Below are positions 1 through 4,774 of a stretch of 5,157 nucleotides of DNA, in pieces. The notes under the pieces were generated by a model. The model made no database searches and had not been told where the DNA came from. It saw nothing but the letters and a program-made list of their open reading frames with translations. Made by a program: the position numbers and the translations under genes. How positions within the stretch are numbered: position 1 is the stretch's first letter; every line of letters starts with the position of its first letter. This stretch comes from Natronomonas sp. (lineage in GTDB: Archaea > Halobacteriota > Halobacteria > Halobacteriales > Haloarculaceae). The stretch covers positions 1 to 5,157 of the forward strand of contig SKKJ01000304.1 of the NCBI GenBank assembly GCA_007121575.1. The letters run 5' to 3'.

Positions 1-99
1 ATCGTTAAACGAGTCGCCGACGCACATGGCTGGACGGTTCGACCGACCGAGAGTGCCGACGGCGGGGCGCGCTTCGAAATCACCGACATCAACGACTGA
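1..99 (+). CDS. C-terminal end of a sensor histidine kinase (partial)
   Basis: The window opens inside this gene, and only the last 32 codons plus a TGA stop are visible. The residues read [15 protein letters not shown], then an acidic, glycine-containing turn, then [10 protein letters not shown]. This matches the end of a GHKL/HATPase_c domain: the helix after the last glycine-rich ATP-lid box ('hG' of AHGW) followed by the final beta strand. In haloarchaea this arrangement is typical of soluble or membrane PAS-histidine kinases, which autophosphorylate and pass phosphate to a response regulator. The sensor and histidine parts lie outside the window, so the signal cannot be inferred. The gene ends 65 nt before the end of the opposing membrane-protein gene. 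Assignment rests on a short fragment but the pattern is characteristic. Confidence 0.8.
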   Translation: MVKRVADAHGWTVRPTESADGGARFEITDIND

Positions 100-164
100 G
101 TGTGAACGAGTCGAGGAGGAATCGATTAGCTGGGGAAAACAGGTGTCTCCTCCCGAATCGTGTT

Positions 165-932
165 CTATTCGTTGATCCGTTCGGCGACTGCAACGAATCC
201 GATCGCCCACATCGTGATGAGAAGCCCCAGTGGAACGCCCAGACTCGATCCCTGCTCCGCTCCCGGATAGATCACCGATCCGAGACCGATCACTGCGAGC
301 AGAAACGCTGAACCGTAGATCGGCCACCGCCAGCCGATCCCGCGGAAACTGCCGTACAACGCGAGCGCGGCGATGCTGATACCGGTCGTCGCCATGAACA
401 GATAATGGCCGAACGCGACGTGTGCATCGCCCGCTTCGAACTGTGAGATGAGTTCCGTCCCGGCGAAGGCGATCGCACCGACGGCCGTCATCGCGGCGAT
501 GACAGCCAGTCGTCGATCGAGGTCGTCCAGTGGCGGTATCTGTTCGCTGCCTGCCGGATGTGTTAGCGCCATCCCGATCAACGAGCCGAGTAAGATGAGA
601 TGAATCGGCGAGAACTCACCGGCGATCGCGAACACGACGGTCAGCGACAGCCAGATGATGATCGAACTGTGGAGCGCGCCGACGCGGTTCGCTGGCCGGA
701 TCGCCTGCACGATCACGCCGAGCAACAACAGCGGAATCACGCTACCGAGGACGAGATGATGCAGCTCGTGCGTGGGATATGCGTAGTCCCCGAGAACGAT
801 CCCGGTCCAAAACGTCATCGGTTCGAGGAAGGCGGGAAGCGACAACCCCACGAAGGCGAGGCCGAACAGCGCGAACAGACCGAGTTTCGCGTGCGCCGCT
901 GAGAACTGTCGTCCGGCTACTTCAACGCTCAT
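165..932 (-). CDS. Polytopic integral membrane protein, unknown function
   Basis: This encodes 255 residues with about eight hydrophobic helices, at roughly 15-36, 58-79, 87-106, 108-125, 142-163, 171-195, 203-222 and 230-250. It should sit in the cytoplasmic membrane. I do not recognise the family. Histidines cluster at or inside helices: HELHH at 55-59, His88, His111, His125, His171 and His176. Such residues can bind heme or metal, but that is inference. The acidic loop PPLDDLDRR (133-141) lies between helices 4 and 5. The ATG at 930-932 is preferred because a GGAGG (minus strand, 938-942) lies five bases upstream, a good Shine-Dalgarno match to the archaeal 16S tail. A leader with its own ribosome site is expected. 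It converges with the kinase gene and lies 192 nt downstream of purO on the same strand, with a possible promoter in that gap, so it is probably transcribed separately. Confidence 0.85.
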   Translation of the reverse strand: MSVEVAGRQFSAAHAKLGLFALFGLAFVGLSLPAFLEPMTFWTGIVLGDYAYPTHELHHLVLGSVIPLLLLGVIVQAIRPANRVGALHSSIIIWLSLTVVFAIAGEFSPIHLILLGSLIGMALTHPAGSEQIPPLDDLDRRLAVIAAMTAVGAIAFAGTELISQFEAGDAHVAFGHYLFMATTGISIAALALYGSFRGIGWRWPIYGSAFLLAVIGLGSVIYPGAEQGSSLGVPLGLLITMWAIGFVAVAERINE

Positions 933-937
933 CTCTG

Positions 938-942
938 CCTCC
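938..942 (-). promoter_or_regulatory. Shine-Dalgarno site of the membrane-protein gene
   Basis: The minus strand reads GGAGG, followed by a five-base spacer and ATG. This fits the CCUCC core at the 3' end of haloarchaeal 16S rRNA. It supports the chosen start at 932 and suggests a leadered transcript, unlike the apparently leaderless HNH gene in the same window. Confidence 0.6.
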
Positions 943-1035
943 AGTGTGTGACGATCGTCGGGTCACCACATGACATCTGTCCCCTCTTATTCGGCTCTCG
1001 CCACGTTTCAATACGGTTCGTGTCGAAATACCACC

Positions 1036-1090
1036 CGTTTATATTCATCTACCATGGAAACACGAACCACATATATAATATATTTTATCA
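1036..1090 (-). promoter_or_regulatory. AT-rich block, likely promoter of the membrane-protein gene
   Basis: This is the most AT-rich stretch of the 192-nt gap between purO and the membrane-protein gene. On the minus strand it contains GAATATAAAC (1038-1047), which resembles a haloarchaeal TATA box. Start of transcription would then fall near 1013, giving a leader of about 80 nt. A second, longer AT tract with alternating A and T (about 1070-1089) lies further upstream. It could be an alternative TATA region or part of the purO transcription end. Which of the two boxes is used cannot be decided from sequence. Confidence 0.4.
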
Positions 1091-1124
1091 GATGGCTAGG
1101 CTTGGAATCTTGATACGTACCGAG

Positions 1125-1706
1125 TCAGTTCTCGCCGTTGTGATACCCCGTTTCGAAGCCGTCGGCCGTCCGAGCGACGGCCGCTCCACAGACGGCGTGT
1201 TCAAACTCGTACTCGTACAGTTCCTTCGCCATCGCGCCCGGGTCGTTTGAATTCAATGTTGTCGGCTCGGGGGCGTCCTTCTCGTAAGTCGCGACGAGTG
1301 TCGGTTCGTCGACCGACTCGACGAGAACCGCATCGTCTCGAACGATCCCAATATAGCTCTCCTCGCCGATGACGCCGGCGATTCGGGGCGTGTTGTAGTC
1401 GTCCTTCTCGTAATCGAGCGCGAGCAGCGATTCCGCCAGCGCATCTCGCGGCGGATAGCCCAACTCGAGTTTCTCGGTGATCGGATCGACCTGCGTCCCG
1501 TTGCCGACCACGGCGAACTCACCGTCTCCGGTCGTCCGGAGACAGTTATACGAGATGTAGGGATTCTCCGTCTCCGGGGCGTCTTCGGTCGGGACGACGG
1601 TGAGTGCCCCGTCGCGTTCGATGACCTTTCGGTTCGGGAACGAACGCGAGGAGACGCGGTAGGCTGCGCGATCCGGTGCGACGACGATGAACCGTCCAAC
1701 GTACAT
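1125..1706 (-). CDS. purO: IMP cyclohydrolase, archaeal PurO type
   Basis: This 193-residue protein is recognised as PurO (EC 3.5.4.10), which closes the ring of FAICAR to give IMP, the last step of de novo purine synthesis, in the cytoplasm. Archaea use this enzyme instead of the cyclohydrolase half of bacterial PurH. Characteristic segments are visible in order: MYVGRF at the N-terminus, [11 protein letters not shown] at 16-26, the proline-rich [17 protein letters not shown] at 39-55, and [10 protein letters not shown] at 67-76. Length is that expected for a single-domain PurO. An in-frame ATG at 1853 would add 49 residues, but these are Cys/Arg-rich, unlike the family, and would overlap the divergent gene at 1810, so the start at 1706 was chosen. 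No clear Shine-Dalgarno precedes it. A possible weak TATA element lies about 20-27 nt upstream, so a leaderless mRNA is likely. No other pur gene is in the window. Confidence 0.93.
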   Translation of the reverse strand: MYVGRFIVVAPDRAAYRVSSRSFPNRKVIERDGALTVVPTEDAPETENPYISYNCLRTTGDGEFAVVGNGTQVDPITEKLELGYPPRDALAESLLALDYEKDDYNTPRIAGVIGEESYIGIVRDDAVLVESVDEPTLVATYEKDAPEPTTLNSNDPGAMAKELYEYEFEHAVCGAAVARTADGFETGYHNGEN

Positions 1707-1734
1707 ACGGGATGATACGACGGATATCGTATGT
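1703..1734. promoter_or_regulatory. Nested inverted repeats over the purO start
   Basis: Two dyads overlap here. The outer one is ACATACG (1703-1709) paired with CGTATGT (1728-1734), seven perfect bases. The inner one is ATACGA (1715-1720) paired with TCGTAT (1727-1732), six perfect bases around CGGATA. The outer left arm contains the purO start codon, and the right arms cover the zone where a leaderless promoter's TATA box would lie. This is the geometry of an operator or repressor site, but no regulator is known from the window. A chance palindrome remains possible. Confidence 0.35.
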
Positions 1735-1809
1735 CCGTGTCGATTCTCCGTAACTAACCGACAGCTATCTCGTACGAATCCCTTAGTCCCGGCGCGACAT
1801 CGAAGACAT

Positions 1810-1974
1810 ATGGGCGATACGAAAGAAGGCCGAGATAAGAAAGGACACGACAAAGAGAAAGAACAGCGCCGAGACGAACTTGACGCTGAACGTGAATACG
1901 ACGAAGAGACGGAGGAACGACGCGAAGCACGCGAAGCCGAGAACGATGACGACGAACTCGCGAGCGACGAGTGA
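1810..1974 (+). CDS. Small, highly charged hypothetical protein
   Basis: This encodes 54 residues beginning [19 protein letters not shown] and ending DDDELASDE. About two thirds of residues are Asp, Glu, Lys or Arg. The first third is basic-acidic mixed, and the last third is strongly acidic. There is no cysteine, no hydrophobic core and no membrane segment. It is probably disordered or a short charged helix. Small proteins opening with a GRDKKxHD-like stretch are common in haloarchaea, but I cannot name a function. The ATG at 1810 is chosen over an upstream one at 1687 because the upstream extension overlaps purO and has a different, Arg/Cys/Pro-rich composition. The gene diverges from purO with a 103-nt gap and converges on the gene at 2008-2322 with 33 nt between stops. 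Confidence 0.65.
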   Translation: MGDTKEGRDKKGHDKEKEQRRDELDAEREYDEETEERREAREAENDDDELASDE

Positions 1975-2007
1975 GTGCGCTCACGAAAGCTCTAGCGTCT
2001 ATTCCCC

Positions 2008-2322
2008 TCAGTCGTACTCCATCCGTTCGAGTTCGTATCGATACGTCTTCGGATCGTCTCGCACGATGAGATACTGTTTTCGTTTCGTTCGTTCGAGCCG
2101 GTCGAAGTGATCGGTGAGATCGCCCGGATTCAGCGAACCGCCCGGCGATTCGAGACCGAAATACAGCGTCGCGTTCTGGTGTTTCACGTCCTCTGCACTC
2201 GTGGCCTCCACCGCGAGTAGTTCACCGTTCTCTCGAACGTCGACCGTGCCGGTGAGCTCCCACGTCTGCTCGCGATAGCGTATCTCCTTGCCGTGCAGTT
2301 CCGCCCACTGTGATTCGACCAT
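2008..2322 (-). CDS. Hypothetical protein, 104 residues, haloarchaeal style
   Basis: This is a soluble, acidic protein with no signal peptide, membrane segment or cysteine. The middle suggests alternating beta strands (TWELTGTVDV, LLAVEATS, ATLYFGLES), followed by GGSLNPGDLTDHF and a lysine/arginine-rich turn RLERTKRKQYLIV at 76-88. It ends RYELERMEYD. I do not recognise the family. Codon and amino-acid composition look like a genuine haloarchaeal gene, and no competing frame is as convincing. The ATG at 2320-2322 is the first in frame. No strong Shine-Dalgarno site is visible, and the sequence about 25 nt upstream is only weakly TATA-like. It converges with the small charged-protein gene and diverges from the HNH gene, so it is probably a single-gene transcript. 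Confidence 0.7.
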   Translation of the reverse strand: MVESQWAELHGKEIRYREQTWELTGTVDVRENGELLAVEATSAEDVKHQNATLYFGLESPGGSLNPGDLTDHFDRLERTKRKQYLIVRDDPKTYRYELERMEYD

Positions 2323-2497
2323 GGACTCGGTCGTCTCCGAACGCGTATGGTAGTTGAGTTGATTCGCACGACGTGAGGCTCACCGGAACAGCTATCCGAT
2401 GCTTATTTTGACGGTGGCCGTATGCGGCGACATCAATACTGCAATGATTGGTGATCCTTTCGTGCTTTCGAACGTTTAGTTTCACTTCGTGGATGTG

Positions 2498-2506
2498 TTT
2501 TTATAT
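2498..2506 (+). promoter_or_regulatory. TATA box of the HNH gene, leaderless promoter
   Basis: The sequence TTTTTATAT is centred about 25 nt before the ATG at 2528. That spacing would place the transcription start at or next to the start codon, giving a leaderless mRNA as is common in haloarchaea. No Shine-Dalgarno precedes the ATG, which agrees. This supports the internal ATG at 2528 over an upstream in-frame one at 2489, which would lie ahead of the box. Confidence 0.6.
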
Positions 2507-2674
2507 CTCTCTTATCGATGTGAAAATATGGTATCGGAAGAGGAGTGTCTTGACGCACTTCGGGAGGCGAGAGCGACACTTGGTGAATCTCCCACAAAAA
2601 AGCAGTACGAAGAACTCGGATTACGACCCGCCTCTGCGACGATACTCAGACAGGTCGGTGGGTGGAACAAAGCG

Positions 2675-2680
2675 AAAAAA
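2675..2680 (+). other. A6 homopolymer at the frameshift point
   Basis: Six A residues follow GCG. The first frame reads GCG AAA AAA TCG and soon stops. A seventh A, or a -1 slip, gives AAA AAA ATC and enters the frame of the rest of the HNH gene. The restored WNxAKxxAGL motif is what the homing-associated repeat family normally shows, so the break point is placed with confidence, though its cause is not. Confidence 0.75.
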
Positions 2681-3334
2681 TCGCTGGATTAGCGACAAAT
2701 GCCTCACGTGGATCGCGTGTTGCTCCAAAGCCAGAGGGAGTTACACTTCCTGATGGCCTCAGTTGGGACGAACTGTCCGTCGATCAGCGATGGCACTACC
2801 GAAATCGCGAATGGAACGCCGAACGAAGTCTCCGTCAACGGGCACGACTTCGGGGGTGGGTCAACGAGAAGAAGGAAACGTGGGGATGCAAGCGGTGTGG
2901 AATCGACGATCCTGCATGTCTGGATTATCATCACCTCGCAGAGGCCGAAAAGGAGATGGATATCGGAACGATGATCACGTATGGATACGGGAAGGACGCG
3001 CTCAAATCGGAAATGCAGAAATGCGAAGTGTTGTGTGCCAACTGTCACCGACAAGAGCACTACTCGCTGCCAACCAAGAGGCTACGAGCGTGGATATCTG
3101 AACAAAAACGTACCCGTGATGGATGCTCAGAATGTGGATTACGCGACGTGGCTGTTCTCGACTTCCATCACGACACTGGTGAGAAAGGTGAGACGATCGC
3201 TCGAATGGTGGCAGATGGTCAATCGAAAGAGGTGATTCGAAATGAAATAAAAAAGTGTATGGTTCTTTGTGCGAACTGCCATCGAAAACATCACTTCGAG
3301 CCACCTGATCTCTCGAATCGCGAACACGACAATC

Positions 3335-3342
3335 ATAAATAG
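3335..3342 (+). promoter_or_regulatory. Likely TATA box of the tRNA-Gln gene
   Basis: ATAAATAG lies 29-36 nt upstream of the tRNA and includes the stop codon of the HNH gene. A start of transcription about 26 nt downstream would leave a short leader for RNase P to remove. The overlap means the HNH gene tail and the tRNA promoter cannot be separated without harming one of them. Confidence 0.45.
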
Positions 3343-3370
3343 ACCGATAGCGTTCGTTTCGTCTGTAGGC

Positions 3371-3443
3371 AGTCCCATGGTGTAGTGGCCAATCACGAGG
3401 GCTTCTGGGGCCCTAAACCGCCGTTCGAATCGGCGTGGGACTA
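3371..3443 (+). tRNA. tRNA-Gln (anticodon CUG)
   Basis: This 73-nt cloverleaf folds fully. The acceptor stem AGTCCCA (3371-3377) pairs perfectly with TGGGACT (3436-3442), followed by discriminator A3443. The D arm has GTG/CAC around the loop TAGTGGCCAAT. The anticodon stem AGGGC/GCCCT encloses TTCTGGG, giving anticodon CTG at 3405-3407, which reads the CAG glutamine codon. The variable loop is AAAC. The T arm is CGCCG/CGGCG around TTCGAAT. CCA is not encoded, as usual in haloarchaea, and there is no intron. The tRNA begins 28 nt after the HNH gene stop. A pyrimidine-rich stretch (CTCTTCT) just after the gene could serve as terminator. Confidence 0.95.
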
Positions 3444-3919
3444 TCTCTTCTGAGGTTCGAATCCGTGTACGGCTGAGCGCTTGGTCTTGATGGATCGCGA
3501 ATCTGGGACGGGACTCCGGGTACTCGCCTCAGCATTGTCACGGTAACTCGTCGCGCTAGGAATGGACATTTCGTGGGAAGCAGCCTGTCAACGAGTGGCC
3601 TCCAGTGAACACCGCTGAGATCGGTCGCTACCTCCAAGTAGAGCATGCTACTAGTACGAGCGGTTCCCCCAATCGGAATCTCAAACGCGTAGACCTTCTT
3701 CCAAGAGTCGACTACTACTCTCCGGAGCAAGCTCTGGACGAACGCTTCAAATCTCCGAATTTCACGCTCTCCATCTCTGCCACGAGGTACGAGGAACGCG
3801 GTGACGAACCGGTGAACCCTGTCCCGCGTGGTTCGCAAACAGTTTGCGTTTGCTCACTTCTAGCCGTCGCATTCTCCCGAGTCTCGCCGACGATCAACGC
3901 TCACTCCGGCTGTCGGACT
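3444..3919. other. 476-nt stretch without a convincing gene
   Basis: Frames stay open here on both strands (for example plus from 3605, and minus 3838 to 3413), but neither gives a recognisable protein. The minus one starts with TTG and ends antisense to the tRNA. The plus one runs on as antisense of the downstream Tat gene. Part of the plus frame, about 3650-3835, has a protein-like composition (YYSPEQALDERF, SPNFTLSISATRYEERGDEP), so a decayed gene is possible. Other contents are a T-loop-like GGTTCGAATCC just after the tRNA, a dyad at 3834-3848, and a 13-base word that recurs at 4824. It reads as intergenic or degenerate accessory DNA. Confidence 0.4.
3834..3853. repeat. Dyad CGCAAAC-A-GTTTGCG plus tandem GTTTGC
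   Basis: CGCAAAC (3834-3840) and GTTTGCG (3842-3848) are perfect seven-base inverted arms around a single A. A second GTTTGC follows immediately at 3848-3853, so the six-base unit appears three times in alternating orientation. The single-base centre suits a protein-binding DNA dyad better than an RNA hairpin, although a five-base stem with a five-base loop could form. It lies about 70-85 nt beyond the stop of the Tat-protein gene. It could be a regulator site, an element end or part of a terminator. Confidence 0.4.
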
Positions 3920-4624
3920 CTACCGACCGCCGCGTCCGGTGTTGCCATTCCCGTTGCTGTTTCCGTTTCCGTTCGACTCCGACCTGCGGCCGTGTTCGCA
4001 GTGCCAGTCGTCTCGCGGCGGGTGGCAATGTCCCTTCCGGCCCGCTCGTGCGTCTTTGGCGGGCAGATCGAACTTCTCGTCGCTCTCGTCGTCGGGTTCG
4101 TCGCTGTTCTCGGCGTCGGCCACGACGTCCTTATTCTCAAAGTAGTTATTCACCGTCGTCAGGACCCGTTCGGCTTCGTTCTCGTCATCTTCGTCGGCGT
4201 AGGCGTCGAAGACGTTTTGGGCGCACCGGTTAGGGTTGTAGTAGACCCGATTGGTGCCGTCCTCGTCGAGACCGAGCGCCAGGATCTTCCCCCGACCGCG
4301 GTTCGTGAACTCGAGGTTGCGGTGCTCACCCTCGACGAGGTAGTGGCGGAGTTCCGGCGATCCGGGGCCGCCGCCTTCCTTGGCGGTCAACACGGGGTAC
4401 CAGTCTGGGAGTCCGTCGCCGTCGTCCTCGCCGCCCCCGTTGTCCTCGCGGGGCTCGTTCCTGTAGGCGACCATCCGGCCGCAGCCACAGAAGTAGATAC
4501 AGCCTACTGCGTGGGCGCTCGCCGTCCCTGAGAAGGCGACACCGCTGGCGGCCGCGACTCCGGCCGCTTTCAGGACGTCTCGCCGCCTGAACGCTCCGTC
4601 ACCGTCGGATTCGGGTAGTTCCAT
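3920..4624 (-). CDS. Tat-exported cysteine-rich protein, unknown function
   Basis: This encodes 234 residues. The N-terminus carries a twin-arginine signal: FRRRDVLKA at 12-20 matches RRxxLK, followed by the hydrophobic AGVAAASGVAF, with likely cleavage after ASA or AHA (37-39). The protein should therefore be folded inside and exported. The mature part begins with three close cysteines, CIYFCGCG (Cys42, 46, 48). It also has Cys134, Cys200 and Cys209, the last two in a His-rich segment HCHPPRDDWHCEH (199-211). This looks suited to metal or cofactor binding, or disulfides; that is inference. A Gly/Asp-rich linker spans 61-71, a very acidic stretch 169-183, and an Asn-Gly repeat tail 218-228. 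I do not recognise the family. The ATG at 4622-4624 is supported by the signal peptide placement. The gene stands alone between two gene-poor stretches, with TATA-like sequences upstream. Confidence 0.82.
   Translation of the reverse strand: MELPESDGDGAFRRRDVLKAAGVAAASGVAFSGTASAHAVGCIYFCGCGRMVAYRNEPREDNGGGEDDGDGLPDWYPVLTAKEGGGPGSPELRHYLVEGEHRNLEFTNRGRGKILALGLDEDGTNRVYYNPNRCAQNVFDAYADEDDENEAERVLTTVNNYFENKDVVADAENSDEPDDESDEKFDLPAKDARAGRKGHCHPPRDDWHCEHGRRSESNGNGNSNGNGNTGRGGR
3941..3973 (-). repeat. In-gene repeat coding the Asn-Gly tail
   Basis: Near the 3' end of the Tat-protein gene, AAC/AAT and GGA/GGC-type codons alternate and code for NGNGNSNGNGN (residues 218-228). The units are six bases with small variations, so slippage could change tail length between strains. 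In the protein this is a flexible, uncharged extension after the His/Cys segment, unlike the acidic remainder. Confidence 0.55.
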
Positions 4625-4671
4625 TGGGGATCACGTGGGACGATACCGGACTCATCAGCATTGTTATGTGT

Positions 4672-4710
4672 CTTATTCTAATCGGGTTCCTTTTGCAGTA
4701 AGATTATAAC
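4672..4710 (-). promoter_or_regulatory. Promoter region of the Tat-protein gene
   Basis: On the minus strand two TATA-like words are present: TTATAATC (4702-4709) and TTAGAATAAG (4672-4681). The second follows a purine-rich AAAAGGAACC (4685-4694) that could serve as the TFB recognition element. They would start transcription about 50 or 25 nt ahead of the ATG respectively. No strong Shine-Dalgarno is visible in the leader. Confidence 0.4.
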
Positions 4711-4751
4711 TTTCATATCGAACGAGCTGTCCTAAACTCGCAGATCGCATT

Positions 4752-4774
4752 TCGGGCGACCTGGAATCGCCCGA
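4752..4774. repeat. Perfect inverted repeat, 8-bp arms
   Basis: TCGGGCGA (4752-4759) and TCGCCCGA (4767-4774) are perfect reverse complements separated by the seven bases CCTGGAA. The transcript of either strand would fold into a stable GC-rich hairpin. It lies about 130-150 nt upstream of the Tat-gene start and is outside any gene I can support. Confidence 0.5.

Larger units (their letters stand above)
2528..3342 (+). pseudogene. Tandem-HNH endonuclease with homing-associated repeat, frameshifted
   Basis: The first frame runs from ATG 2528 and stops at TAG 2690-2692, after GGWNKAKKSLD. The second frame continues from about 2680 to TAG 3342. Joining them at the A run 2675-2680, as if it held seven A residues, gives 271 residues reading WNKAKKIAGL across the joint. 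In order: residues 3-55 form a homing-endonuclease-associated repeat (ESPTKKQYEELG, then SATILRQVGGWNKAK), a likely DNA-binding unit. Residues 80-115 are a basic linker (SVDQRWHYRNREWNAERSL). Then come two HNH modules: Cys121-x2-Cys124, Asp133-x-His135-His136, Cys170-x2-Cys173-His174; and Cys200-x2-Cys203, Asp212-x-His214-His215, Cys248-x2-Cys251-His252. The family would bind and nick or cut DNA using a zinc-stabilised beta-beta-alpha-metal fold. Whether the break is decay, sequencing error or recoding is open. A GTG at 2662 might give a shorter protein that keeps both HNH modules. It lies alone, just ahead of a tRNA. Confidence 0.8.

Noticed and set aside
600..902. Plus-strand open frame of 100 codons
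   Set aside because: It is antisense to the membrane-protein gene and made of charged, repetitive residues typical of a shadow frame.
1054..1113. Tiny plus-strand frame METRTTYIIYFIRW...
   Set aside because: The TATA-like word lies too close upstream and the frame has only 19 codons inside an AT-rich gap.
1707..1853. N-terminal extension of purO to an upstream ATG
   Set aside because: The added residues are unlike PurO, and the extension would overlap the divergent small gene; MYVGRF is the normal family start.
2399..2479. Plus-strand small frame of 26 codons, MLILTVAVCGD...
   Set aside because: It has no promoter or ribosome site and no supporting feature; it could be chance.
3450..3465. 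T-loop-like GGTTCGAATCC after the tRNA, possible second tRNA or att copy
   Set aside because: The flanking bases pair poorly, there is no anticodon or acceptor arm, and it does not duplicate the end of tRNA-Gln.
3413..3838. Minus-strand open frame of 141 codons
   Set aside because: It starts with TTG, has an Arg/Pro-rich composition without family features, and ends antisense to the tRNA.
3605..4531. Long plus-strand open frame of about 308 codons
   Set aside because: From 3920 on it is antisense to the Tat-protein gene, whose signal peptide and cysteine clusters are convincing. The part before 3920 has no recognisable domain.
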